In this document: piece by piece, positions 23,640-30,675 of the stretch | Layout: the number at the start of each line of letters is the position of its first letter | Numbering within the stretch: position 1 is the stretch's first letter | Origin: a bacterium | GTDB lineage: Bacteria; Patescibacteriota; Minisyncoccia; Moranbacterales; UBA2206 | NCBI GenBank assembly: GCA_021785125.1 | Contig: JAJYGF010000013.1 | Location: 105,413 to 140,654, forward strand | Length of the DNA: 35,242 bases | Direction: 5' to 3' | The notes under the pieces: generated by a model | What the model saw: the letters and a program-made list of their open reading frames with translations, nothing else | Databases searched by the model: none | Told to the model about the DNA's origin: nothing | Made by a program: the position numbers and the translations under genes

Positions 23640-23747
23640 GATTTTTCAGTATATCATCTCCAAATATTCGATACTGCCGTTTATATTGGCGATTTTTTTG
23701 GCATCTTCTTCCGATTGAACTTGAAGCTGACTGACTGTATAAGTTAA

Positions 23748-23777
23748 TTCGACCAGATGCCGTTTTTGGCGTAAGAT
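23748..23777 (+). promoter_or_regulatory. tspO promoter, GGCGTA-type
   Basis: TTCGAC (23748-23753), 18-base spacer ending GCCGTTTTTGGCG, TAAGAT (23772-23777). The spacer end is shared with the promoters at 25179, 26470 and 28238. Confidence 0.55.
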
Positions 23778-23799
23778 AAAAACATAAAAACAAAAACAG

Positions 23800-24270
23800 A
23801 TGAAAAATATTCATAAGCTCATAATTTCGATCGCGCTTTGCGAAGGAGCGGGAATCATCGGCGCGCTGTTCACCGTATCGGCAATTCCGACGTGGTACGC
23901 GCATCTGCACAAGCCGCCTTTCTCTCCGCCGAACTGGATCTTCGGACCGGTCTGGACGACGCTCTATCTTCTGATGGGAATTTCTTTGTATTTGGTCTGG
24001 AAAAAAGGATTGAAGAAAGACAAGATCCGCTTCGCCTTCATCTTTTTCCTCGCCCATCTGGCCATCAATGCCATCTGGTCGGTCATCTTCTTCGGTTTTC
24101 AAAACATCGCTCTGGCCTTTCTGGACATCCTCATTCTTTTGGGGATGATCGTATATCTCATAAAAATCTTCTATCCGATCAATAAGGCTTCCGCCTGGCT
24201 TCTGGCGCCATATCTTCTCTGGGTCAGTTTCGCCACGATCTTGAATCTCTCCTTGCTCATATTGAATTAA
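23800..24270 (+). CDS. tspO: TspO/MBR family tryptophan-rich sensory protein
   Basis: This 156-residue membrane protein has five hydrophobic helices, the normal TspO size. The family signature is residues 38-62 (KPPFSPPNWIFGPVWTTLYLLMGIS). LAPYLLWVSFATILN near the C-terminus corresponds to the ligand/CRAC region, and AINAIWSVIFFG is the third-helix motif. TspO proteins bind tetrapyrroles and other hydrophobic ligands and are tied to oxidative or light stress responses. Rubrerythrin just upstream and an iron-sulfur flavoprotein nearby fit that setting, but each has its own promoter. There is no Shine-Dalgarno site; the leader is about 15 bases. Confidence 0.95.
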   Translation: MKNIHKLIISIALCEGAGIIGALFTVSAIPTWYAHLHKPPFSPPNWIFGPVWTTLYLLMGISLYLVWKKGLKKDKIRFAFIFFLAHLAINAIWSVIFFGFQNIALAFLDILILLGMIVYLIKIFYPINKASAWLLAPYLLWVSFATILNLSLLILN

Positions 24271-24280
24271 AATCCACCGG

Positions 24281-24301
24281 CCGCCTTCCAAGGCGGTTTT
24301 T
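24281..24301 (+). terminator. Terminator after tspO
   Basis: CCGCC (24281-24285), loop TTCCAA, GGCGG (24292-24296), then TTTTT (24297-24301). Confidence 0.7.
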
Positions 24302-24311
24302 GATTTAAGTC

Positions 24312-24340
24312 TTGACAAATTTTATTTTTTATATTATTGT
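24312..24340 (+). promoter_or_regulatory. Probable promoter of the mutarotase-like gene
   Basis: TTGACA (24312-24317), 17-base spacer, TATTGT (24335-24340). A second TTGACA lies at 24354-24359 and the palindrome ACACGTGT at 24375-24382 in the leader. Which -35 is used is uncertain. Confidence 0.45.
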
Positions 24341-24402
24341 CTCTTGAGGTTGTTTGACATATTTTTTCATGTAAACACGTGTCTAAATAAAAGGAGGATC
24401 AA

Positions 24403-25128
24403 ATGTTCATTGAGAATGGAGATGGTTGTGCTTCCATATCGCCAAAGGGTGGTATTGTGGCTATGTATGTATTTAGGGATAAACACATCATCTATCCCGA
24501 ACGTCCGGTCGGCGAGAAATCCCGCGGCGGCATCCCCATCTGCTTTCCGTTTTTCGGGAAGCCGAAAGAAAGTTTTGAAGAAATCCCACAACACGGATTC
24601 TTGCGCCACCAGCTCCTATCGCCATCCGCTCAGACAATCGTAAGTGCCGCATTGATGGGATGTAATATTCCCCAAGTGGCATATCCGTGGAGCCTCTCGT
24701 ATGGCATCGGGGTATCACTGGACGAAAAAGGAAGCCTGAGCGTGAAGCTCGGGGTCAAAAGGCTGGACGACGGTCTGAAAACGGCTGCGCCCATAAACCC
24801 GGGATTTCATCCGTACTTTTCAAATCTCAGAAAACATTCAGCCAAGATCGGCGGAAGGGAGATTTCTGATTTTCCACAAAAATCAGTGGGGATTCCCATG
24901 GAGCATCCCATTCTCATCAACATGGGGGAATGTCAGGCCGAGATGGAGTTGGAGGGCTTCAGCAGGGATTCATATTTCACCATCTGGAGCGATAACCCGG
25001 AAAAATATTTCTGTGTCGAGCCGGTTCTGACCCATCCCTCCGCATTCAATGTGGAAGGGAAAGGGGCATTTCTCGAAATCGGCGAAACGCTCGAGCTGGG
25101 CATGACGATCAAGCCAATAATGGACTAA
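24403..25128 (+). CDS. Aldose 1-epimerase / hexose-6-phosphate mutarotase-like protein
   Basis: This 241-residue protein of the galactose mutarotase-like fold interconverts alpha and beta anomers of a hexose or hexose phosphate. The motifs RGGIPICFPFFG, QHGFLRH (catalytic-type histidine), NPGFHPYFS (second histidine) and CVEPVLTHPSAFN match the YeaD-like hexose-6-phosphate mutarotase branch better than GalM. The start is secure: AAAGGAGG lies seven bases before the ATG. It is one of the few genes here with a strong Shine-Dalgarno site. The gene is monocistronic and ends at a 10-bp terminator. It may feed nucleotide-sugar synthesis for the surface glycan, which is inference only. Confidence 0.88.
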   Translation: MFIENGDGCASISPKGGIVAMYVFRDKHIIYPERPVGEKSRGGIPICFPFFGKPKESFEEIPQHGFLRHQLLSPSAQTIVSAALMGCNIPQVAYPWSLSYGIGVSLDEKGSLSVKLGVKRLDDGLKTAAPINPGFHPYFSNLRKHSAKIGGREISDFPQKSVGIPMEHPILINMGECQAEMELEGFSRDSYFTIWSDNPEKYFCVEPVLTHPSAFNVEGKGAFLEIGETLELGMTIKPIMD

Positions 25129-25142
25129 GGAGGTATCAATGG

Positions 25143-25175
25143 CGGCCTGCTGGAAATCAGCGGGCCGTTTTTTTT
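25143..25175 (+). terminator. Terminator after the mutarotase-like gene
   Basis: CGGCCTGCTG (25143-25152), loop GAAAT, CAGCGGGCCG (25158-25167): a 10-bp stem with one T-G pair, then eight T. An AAGGAGGT site and ATG (25129-25141) sit directly before the hairpin. Confidence 0.85.
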
Positions 25176-25178
25176 ATT

Positions 25179-25207
25179 TTGATTTATGGCCGGTTTTGGC
25201 GTATGAT
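25179..25207 (+). promoter_or_regulatory. Promoter of the iron-sulfur flavoprotein gene, GGCGTA-type
   Basis: TTGATT (25179-25184), 17-base spacer containing TATGGCCGGTTTTGGCG, TATGAT (25202-25207). From the -35 to the first two bases of the -10 it is identical at 24 of 25 positions to the radC promoter at 26470. Confidence 0.65.
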
Positions 25208-25235
25208 GTAAAGGTAAACATTGATAAAATGAAGT

Positions 25236-25769
25236 ATGGCAAAGATATTGCTGATATCTGGCAGTCCAAGGAAAGGGAACAGCGATCATATCATCAGCCG
25301 GATTTTCGACAAGTTGGCGGGCGAGAAAGATATCATCCGTCTCCGGGAGGAGAAGATAAGCCAATGTCTCGGTTGCAGTGTCTGTTTTGATACGCAAGAA
25401 TGCGTGCAGAAAGACTTGATGAGAGAAATTATCGTGAAGTTCCAAGAAAATGACATAGTCGTCCTCGGGACACCGAACTACTATGATAACGTTCCCGGAT
25501 TGGTCAAAAATTTTTTCGACCGCCTGAGTCCGCTCTATGATACCGATCTCAAGGGCAAGAAGTTGGTCGTGATCATTTCGGCCTATCATGAACCCGGTTC
25601 TGAATCTTTGATGAATTGTGAACAAGCCATCCGTAATTTCGCCCGCTTGCAGAACATGGATGTGAAGGGCGTCTTTCATTTCCAGGGACAGGAAGTGGAC
25701 GATGTGCAGAAAGATCCGAAAACGGAAGGGAAAATAGATGAAATTGTGACAAAGATAGTGGCGCTGTAA
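25236..25769 (+). CDS. Iron-sulfur flavoprotein (NADPH-dependent FMN reductase-like fold)
   Basis: This 177-residue flavodoxin-like protein has an N-terminal FMN phosphate loop, GSPRKGNS (residues 9-16). A compact cysteine motif C44-x2-C47-x2-C50-x5-C56 matches the [4Fe-4S] motif of archaeal and clostridial Isf proteins. LGTPNYYDNVPGLVKNFFDRL is the usual second FMN-binding region. Isf proteins move electrons from ferredoxin, often to reduce oxygen or peroxide. Neighbouring rubrerythrin and TspO genes fit a redox-stress role. A GGCGTA-type promoter lies 28 bases upstream. There is no Shine-Dalgarno site. No clean terminator follows, though a GC-rich inverted region near 25802-25838 may act as one. 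Confidence 0.9.
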   Translation: MAKILLISGSPRKGNSDHIISRIFDKLAGEKDIIRLREEKISQCLGCSVCFDTQECVQKDLMREIIVKFQENDIVVLGTPNYYDNVPGLVKNFFDRLSPLYDTDLKGKKLVVIISAYHEPGSESLMNCEQAIRNFARLQNMDVKGVFHFQGQEVDDVQKDPKTEGKIDEIVTKIVAL

Positions 25770-25892
25770 ATTATAAAAAATCTCTTCAAGAAAGAATGAT
25801 TGCCCGCCGAAAGCTTGCCTGCCCTTTGGAGGGGCGGTTTTTGCTTTATTGCCAATATTAGAGTAGGATTGGGCCAGGGGAAAGGAGGAAAT

Positions 25893-26432
25893 ATGGGAGA
25901 GATCGTACCTTTCAAAGCAAAGAGAATCGCGGATGGGAATTCCGATTTCACGGCCATTCTGGCAAGCACGTATGAGGATATAAAGAAATCATTCATTGAA
26001 GAATCGGGAGGCATAGCAACCATAAGCACGAGTTTCGAAGAGGTGCTCAGGGCAAGGATTGGTGAGAAGTTCATCTGGGACCGAAAGATAAATCCCGATT
26101 TGTTCAGATGCGGGCTGTATGTTTCTGGTCTCATGAGCGAGATGATTTCCAATGTCCCGCAGAGTTTTTATGCGGTGGACTATTTCCAAAGAGGAATGGA
26201 AGAGTCCGATCCGAAATTTTTCAAGGAAGGAGCGGATCTTTGCTGCACGCTCTGCGTCGCCTTTCCTGGCCGGCTCGGATGGAAGGCTACCAAGACCGAT
26301 GATTATTATCAGCTTGGAATACAAATGTATGCCCTCTATTACAGCGAAACCAAGAAGCAGGTCGCTTGGTGCATGAGTCGGAACTTCAGGGAAATTGTGA
26401 GCATCGCGCGATTTTGCTTTCAAAGCTTCTAG
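25893..26432 (+). CDS. Hypothetical 179-residue protein
   Basis: I do not recognise this protein. The ATG at 25893 follows AAAGGAGG by four bases, so it is preferred to the in-frame upstream codons that reach back to 25800. The sequence is soluble and mixed alpha/beta: MGEIVPFKAKRIADGNSDFTAILASTYEDIKKSF at the start, then GLMSEMISNVPQSFYAVDYFQRGMEESDPKFFKEGADLCCTLCVAFPGR, and a helical end (IVSIARFCFQSF). The C-C-x2-C cluster in the middle might bind metal, but spacing is not diagnostic. The stop codon is the first part of a terminator stem. A possible promoter is TTGCTT-17-TAGGAT just upstream. Confidence 0.75.
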   Translation: MGEIVPFKAKRIADGNSDFTAILASTYEDIKKSFIEESGGIATISTSFEEVLRARIGEKFIWDRKINPDLFRCGLYVSGLMSEMISNVPQSFYAVDYFQRGMEESDPKFFKEGADLCCTLCVAFPGRLGWKATKTDDYYQLGIQMYALYYSETKKQVAWCMSRNFREIVSIARFCFQSF

Positions 26433-26455
26433 GCGGAACTCATCCCGCCTTTTTC
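26431..26455 (+). terminator. Terminator overlapping a stop codon
   Basis: AGGCGG (26431-26436), loop AACTCATC, CCGCCT (26445-26450), then TTTTTC. The stem begins inside the stop codon of the 179-residue gene. Confidence 0.75.
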
Positions 26456-26469
26456 TTTTGGGTGATTTT

Positions 26470-26498
26470 TTGATTTATGGCCGCTTTTGGCGTAAAGT
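26470..26498 (+). promoter_or_regulatory. radC promoter, GGCGTA-type
   Basis: TTGATT (26470-26475), 17-base spacer containing TATGGCCGCTTTTGGCG, TAAAGT (26493-26498). It is nearly identical to the promoter at 25179. Confidence 0.65.
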
Positions 26499-26515
26499 AA
26501 AATAAAACAAAAAGT

Positions 26516-27181
26516 ATGCCAAAAATAAAAGACATTCCCAAGGTCGATCGGCCACGAGAAAAATTGGAAAAATATGGGCCGGAAAAATTATCCGATCCCG
26601 AGCTCTTGGCCATCCTTTTGCGCACTGGCACCAAGGGTGTGAATGTAGTCGAGCTCTCTAAGAAAATTTTGCGCAAGTTTCCCAAAGAAGAATTGACCCA
26701 AGCAAGTTTCCAAGACTTGAAAAACACTTTTGGTCTGGGCAAGAGCAAAGCGGCGGAAATTATGGCCTGCTTTGAACTGGGCAGAAGAAAACTGAAAGGC
26801 AAGCAATCAATTTTGATTTTGTCGCCCAAAGATGTGTGGGAAGCTTGCAAAGACATCCGCGATCACAAAAAAGAACATTTTGTGGTTTTTTATTTAGATA
26901 CAAGAAACCAAGAAATCCAGCGGGAAATAATTTCCGTCGGCATCCTGAATGCCAATCTCATCCACCCACGGGAGGTTTTCGAACCGGCCGTCCGGCACAC
27001 TGCCGCGCATATCATCGTGGCCCACAACCATCCTTCCGGCAATCCGGAACCGTCTGATGATGACATTGCTATTACCAAACGTCTGCAAGAAGCCGGCAAG
27101 ATTCTGGGAATTGAAGTGCTGGATCATGTCATTGTGACAAAAATGGCTTATTTAAGCCTAAAAGATAAAAAATATCTATAA
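26516..27181 (+). CDS. radC: RadC/JAB-domain protein
   Basis: This 221-residue UPF0758 family protein has an N-terminal helix-hairpin-helix-like region (RPREKLEKYGPEKLSDPELLAILLRTGTKG to LKNTFGLGKSKAAEI). The C-terminal JAB/MPN domain has the JAMM metal signature H170-N-H172-PSGNPEPS-x2-D183, after LDTRNQEI and HPREVFEPAVR. The family was once linked to DNA repair, but that role is not supported. Members are often found on plasmids, prophages and defence islands, and the JAMM site suggests peptidase or isopeptidase activity. It sits at the left edge of the fic/hsd defence-like region and has its own GGCGTA-type promoter. The leader is about 12 bases with no Shine-Dalgarno site. Confidence 0.94.
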   Translation: MPKIKDIPKVDRPREKLEKYGPEKLSDPELLAILLRTGTKGVNVVELSKKILRKFPKEELTQASFQDLKNTFGLGKSKAAEIMACFELGRRKLKGKQSILILSPKDVWEACKDIRDHKKEHFVVFYLDTRNQEIQREIISVGILNANLIHPREVFEPAVRHTAAHIIVAHNHPSGNPEPSDDDIAITKRLQEAGKILGIEVLDHVIVTKMAYLSLKDKKYL

Positions 27182-27186
27182 AATTT

Positions 27187-27272
27187 AGTGAATATGCCTG
27201 ATTTTTCACAAATATTCACTAAAAATTGACAAAAAATAGTGAATAGACTATAATACTAGTATAATATTCACT
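27187..27272 (+). promoter_or_regulatory. fic promoter with paired operator-like inverted repeats
   Basis: TTGACA (27226-27231), 17 bases, TATAAT (27249-27254): a perfect sigma-70 consensus. Four copies of the half-site AGTGAATA / TATTCACT lie at 27187-27194 (+), 27213-27220 (-), 27238-27245 (+) and 27265-27272 (-), forming two inverted pairs about 51 bases apart. One half-site lies in the spacer and one downstream of the -10 over the expected transcription start, as a repressor operator would. Confidence 0.75.
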
Positions 27273-27280
27273 GAAAATTT

Positions 27281-28174
27281 ATGGCAATTTCAAATCTCAT
27301 CAAAAAGCGCATTCAAGCGCTCAAAAAAGAATATGACGCCTTGAGGAAAGGCAAAGAGTCGCTTTTGACTATGATTGATGAGGCTGAGGTGCCGGAGAAT
27401 GTCTACAACTCCAATGCGATCGAAAATTCAACGCTAACTCTCAAGGAAACCGAAAAGATTTTGCTGGAAATGGAAGTTCAAAGAGATGTGAGTGTCCGTG
27501 AAGTATTTGAGGCAAAGAATCTGGCGCGTGTCATGGCATATATCAGGACAAAATCGCAAGAAAAAGAGGTTGATAAGGAAACAATCTTGTTGTTGCATCA
27601 GATGCTGATTGGAGGTATCGATGATAATATTGCCGGACGTTTTCGAAAACAACATGAGTATGTTCGTGTTGGTACGCATATAGCACCCGCGCCGGAACAT
27701 ATCGAACTGATGATAAGTTCAATCTTATCAGAATATTCAAATGATATAGAATCATATTTTTTGGATAAAATTGCCAAATTTCATTTGGATTTTGAAACCA
27801 TCCATCCTTTCAATGATGGCAATGGCCGCATTGGCCGAGCTTTGATCTGTTATCAGTTGTTGCGATTGGGCTTGGAGCCGATTATCATTCGTGACAAAGA
27901 AAAAGCGACATATTACAAAGCATTTACGGATTATCGGGAAAATAAAAACACCAAAACGATGGAAAAAGTCTTGTCACTGGCTTTGATGGAATCGTTGCAC
28001 AAGAGAATCACGTATCTCAAGGGTGAGAAAATAATCACGCTTTCCGATTATGCGAAAAAACAAGAGGTGTCAGCACCGGCAATTTTCAACGCCGCCAGGC
28101 GACAGAGCATTCCGGCTTTTCGAGAGCGAGGCGTTTGGAAAATTGGCGCGGGATTCAAGTATGACAAGAAATAA
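27281..28174 (+). CDS. Fic-domain protein, class II (auto-inhibited), with C-terminal DNA-binding-like tail
   Basis: This 297-residue AMP-transferase-type protein carries the Fic motif H175-PFNDGNGRIGR, complete for catalysis. The inhibitory helix motif S44-NAI-E48-N49 (S/T-x3-E-N) lies before the Fic fold, which defines class II, the type held inactive by its own N-terminal helix. The C-terminal ~50 residues (ITLSDYAKKQEVSAPAIFNAARRQSIPAFRERGVWKIG) look like a winged-helix or excisionase-type DNA-binding unit. The protein could therefore bind its own promoter operators. It is transcribed alone: it has its own consensus promoter and a strong terminator before hsdR. The leader is about 20 bases without a Shine-Dalgarno site. 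Target proteins are unknown. Confidence 0.92.
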   Translation: MAISNLIKKRIQALKKEYDALRKGKESLLTMIDEAEVPENVYNSNAIENSTLTLKETEKILLEMEVQRDVSVREVFEAKNLARVMAYIRTKSQEKEVDKETILLLHQMLIGGIDDNIAGRFRKQHEYVRVGTHIAPAPEHIELMISSILSEYSNDIESYFLDKIAKFHLDFETIHPFNDGNGRIGRALICYQLLRLGLEPIIIRDKEKATYYKAFTDYRENKNTKTMEKVLSLALMESLHKRITYLKGEKIITLSDYAKKQEVSAPAIFNAARRQSIPAFRERGVWKIGAGFKYDKK

Positions 28175-28177
28175 AAG

Positions 28178-28203
28178 AATCGGGGGCAACCCTGATTTTT
28201 TTT
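28178..28203 (+). terminator. Terminator after fic
   Basis: AATCGGGG (28178-28185), GCAA tetraloop, CCCTGATT (28190-28197) with one G-T pair, then a T run to 28203. Confidence 0.85.
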
Positions 28204-28237
28204 GTCGCTTGGATGAACCGCTTGCTTCCGCCAAAAA

Positions 28238-28267
28238 CTGGACCAAAGGCGGTTTTGGGCGTAAAAT
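28238..28267 (+). promoter_or_regulatory. hsdR promoter, GGCGTA-type
   Basis: CTGGAC (28238-28243), 18-base spacer with GGCGGTTTTGGGCG, TAAAAT (28262-28267). The ATG at 28292 is 24 bases later. The spacer resembles those of tspO, the iron-sulfur flavoprotein and radC. Confidence 0.5.
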
Positions 28268-28291
28268 AGAGATAATGTAAACGGCAAATCT

Positions 28292-30664
28292 ATGGCAAAC
28301 AAAACACTTTCCGAACAAGACATCTGCACCAAATTCATTGTTCCAGCTATTGAAAAAGCGGGTTGGGACAAGATAACGCAATTGCGTGAGCAGGTGTCTT
28401 TTACGGCTGGCAGAATTATAGTGAGTGGAAAAATCACAAAGCGTGGCGAAGCCAAGCGAGCAGATTTTGTTTTGTATCATGAGCCAAATTTTGCAATTGC
28501 TGTGATTGAAGCCAAAGATGGCAATCAATCGATTGGCAGTGGTATGCAACAGGCTATTAGCTATGCAGAGGCGCTGGACGTTCCTTTTGCATACAGTTCC
28601 AATGGAGATGGATTCTTGGAGCATGATTTTCTAACTGGCCAAGAACGGCAATTGAAGATGGATGAACTGCCTGGACCGGAAGAATTATATCAGCGCTACA
28701 AGATTGCCAATAAAATCGAAGAAAAAGTTGAAACGGCGATTCGCACGCCATATTATTCTGATAATTCCAACAAAAAGCCGCGATATTATCAGGAAGTTGC
28801 TATTAATCGGGCTGTGAAAGCGGTGGCAGAAGGCAGGAAGAGAAATCTTCTTGTGATGGCGACGGGAACCGGAAAAACATATGTGGCTGGACAAATTATT
28901 TGGCGACTTTGGAAAGCGGGCATTGCCAAGAGGATTCTTTTTCTGGCGGACCGCAATATTTTGGTCGATCAAACCATGGTGAATGACTTCAAACATTTTG
29001 GCGACAAGATGACCAAAGTCAAAAACCGTCAGATTGATAAAGCGTATGAAATATATTTGGCACTTTATCAAGGCATCACGGGCAACGAGGAAGAAAGAAA
29101 TGCCTACCGACAATTTAGTCCGGACTTTTTTGATCTGATTGTGGTGGATGAGTGTCATCGCGGAGTTTCTTCTGATGATTCGGCTTGGCGTGAAGTTTTG
29201 GAATATTTCAAATCTGCGACTCACATTGGTCTCACAGCCACTCCCAAAGAAACCAGGGATGCATCAAACATTGAATATTTTGGCGAGCCAATTTACACCT
29301 ATTCGCTCAAGCAAGGAATTGAGGATGGATTTCTGGCACCCTACAAAGTTATTCAAATAATGCTCGATAAGGACTTGGGTGGGTATCGTCCGGCCATCGG
29401 GGATCGTGACACGGAAGGCCGAGAAATCGAAGATCGAATTTATACTGACAAAGATTTTGATAAAAATTTGGTTTTGGTTGAAAGAACAAAAACTGTCGCC
29501 AAGGAAATCACCAAATATTTGAAACAAACCGATCGTTTTGCCAAAACTATCGTTTTTTGCGTGGATATTGATCATGCAGAAAGAATGCGACAGGCCTTGG
29601 TGAATGAAAATGCGGATCTGGTCAAAGAAAATCCGAAATACGTGATGCGCATCACGGGCGACAATGAGGAAGGTAAGAAAGAACTGGATAATTTCATCAA
29701 CCCGGAAAGTCTGTATCCAACGATTGTGACTACAAGCAAGCTTTTGACGACTGGTGTGGACGCGCAGACTTGCAAGAATGTGGTTTTGGATTCCAACATC
29801 AAATCCATGACGGAATTCAAACAAATCATCGGACGTGGTACGCGTATTCGCGAAGATTATGATAAAACCCATTTCACAATTTTGGATTTTCGCAAAGTGA
29901 CTGAGCTTTTTGCGGATCCTGATTTTGATGGTCCGCCGGAACAAGTGAAGGAAGTGAAACCTGGGCAGGCGCCGGTAGATTATACCGAACAAATCGAGAC
30001 TGGTGCTGATGTGATTCATGAACCAACTCCGGAATATGGAACGTCGGAAAAGCCAACCATCGTTTCCGGAGGAGAAATTGAAAAAGAGAAGCCAAACAAA
30101 ATTTTTGTGGATGATGTGCCGGTAGAAGTGGCCTACAAACGGGTGCAATACTTGGACGGAGATGGCAAACTGATCACTGAGTCGCTGAAGGATTACACAA
30201 AAACGAAAATCTTGCAGGAATATGCTTCCCTCGATGATTTCTTGCAAAAATGGGACAAGGCCAAGCAGAAATATTACATTATCGAAGAACTGGAAAAGCA
30301 GGGAGTGATGATTGAAGAATTGCAGCAAAGCATTGGTGATCTCGGATCGGAGTTGGATCCGTTTGACTTGATTTTGCATGTGGCTTTTGACAAACAAAAG
30401 TTGACGACACGCAAAGAAAGAGCGGAAAAAGTCAGAAAGAGCAATTATTTACAAAAATATAATGGCCAGGCCAAGGAGGTGATCAATGCGCTTCTGGATA
30501 AGTATGCCGATCAAGGCATCACGGCTATTGATGACATTGGTGATTTGACGGTCACGCCTTTTGTGCAGTTTGGCACGCCAATTCAAATTGTGAATGATAT
30601 TTTCGGCGGGAAAGAAAAATATTTGGAAGTGGTTAATCAAATTCAAAAAGAAATTTACGCTTAA
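28292..30664 (+). CDS. hsdR: Type I restriction endonuclease subunit R
   Basis: This 790-residue motor and nuclease subunit of a type I restriction-modification complex translocates DNA with ATP and cuts it. The N-terminal PD-(D/E)xK nuclease has D58 (RADFVLYHE) and E73-A-K75 (AVIEAKDGNQ), followed by the QAISYAEALDVPFAYSSNG region. The superfamily 2 helicase core has Walker A ATGTGKT with K195, the DEAD-type box D286-ECH, motif III LTATP, and motif VI IGRGTR. The C-terminal part belongs to the EcoEI-like R family. The stop is followed after 11 bases by hsdM, so they are one operon. No hsdS is present in the window, yet the complex needs it for target choice. Confidence 0.96.
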   Translation: MANKTLSEQDICTKFIVPAIEKAGWDKITQLREQVSFTAGRIIVSGKITKRGEAKRADFVLYHEPNFAIAVIEAKDGNQSIGSGMQQAISYAEALDVPFAYSSNGDGFLEHDFLTGQERQLKMDELPGPEELYQRYKIANKIEEKVETAIRTPYYSDNSNKKPRYYQEVAINRAVKAVAEGRKRNLLVMATGTGKTYVAGQIIWRLWKAGIAKRILFLADRNILVDQTMVNDFKHFGDKMTKVKNRQIDKAYEIYLALYQGITGNEEERNAYRQFSPDFFDLIVVDECHRGVSSDDSAWREVLEYFKSATHIGLTATPKETRDASNIEYFGEPIYTYSLKQGIEDGFLAPYKVIQIMLDKDLGGYRPAIGDRDTEGREIEDRIYTDKDFDKNLVLVERTKTVAKEITKYLKQTDRFAKTIVFCVDIDHAERMRQALVNENADLVKENPKYVMRITGDNEEGKKELDNFINPESLYPTIVTTSKLLTTGVDAQTCKNVVLDSNIKSMTEFKQIIGRGTRIREDYDKTHFTILDFRKVTELFADPDFDGPPEQVKEVKPGQAPVDYTEQIETGADVIHEPTPEYGTSEKPTIVSGGEIEKEKPNKIFVDDVPVEVAYKRVQYLDGDGKLITESLKDYTKTKILQEYASLDDFLQKWDKAKQKYYIIEELEKQGVMIEELQQSIGDLGSELDPFDLILHVAFDKQKLTTRKERAEKVRKSNYLQKYNGQAKEVINALLDKYADQGITAIDDIGDLTVTPFVQFGTPIQIVNDIFGGKEKYLEVVNQIQKEIYA

Positions 30665-30675
30665 AATAAAAAAAT

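Noticed and set aside
23587-24318. Long 243-codon open frame opposite tspO
   Set aside because: It is the antisense shadow of tspO, with biased low-complexity composition and no start signal.
25139-25390. An 83-codon open frame behind a good AAGGAGGT site
   Set aside because: It runs through a strong terminator hairpin and then overlaps the iron-sulfur flavoprotein gene in another frame; the protein has no recognisable composition or motif.
25800-25892. N-terminal extension of the 179-residue gene
   Set aside because: The extension has no ribosome-binding site, while AAAGGAGG lies just before the ATG at 25893.
27187-27272. The repeated AGTGAATA units as a CRISPR-like array
   Set aside because: The units are only eight bases, alternate in orientation and frame a promoter; they fit operator half-sites.
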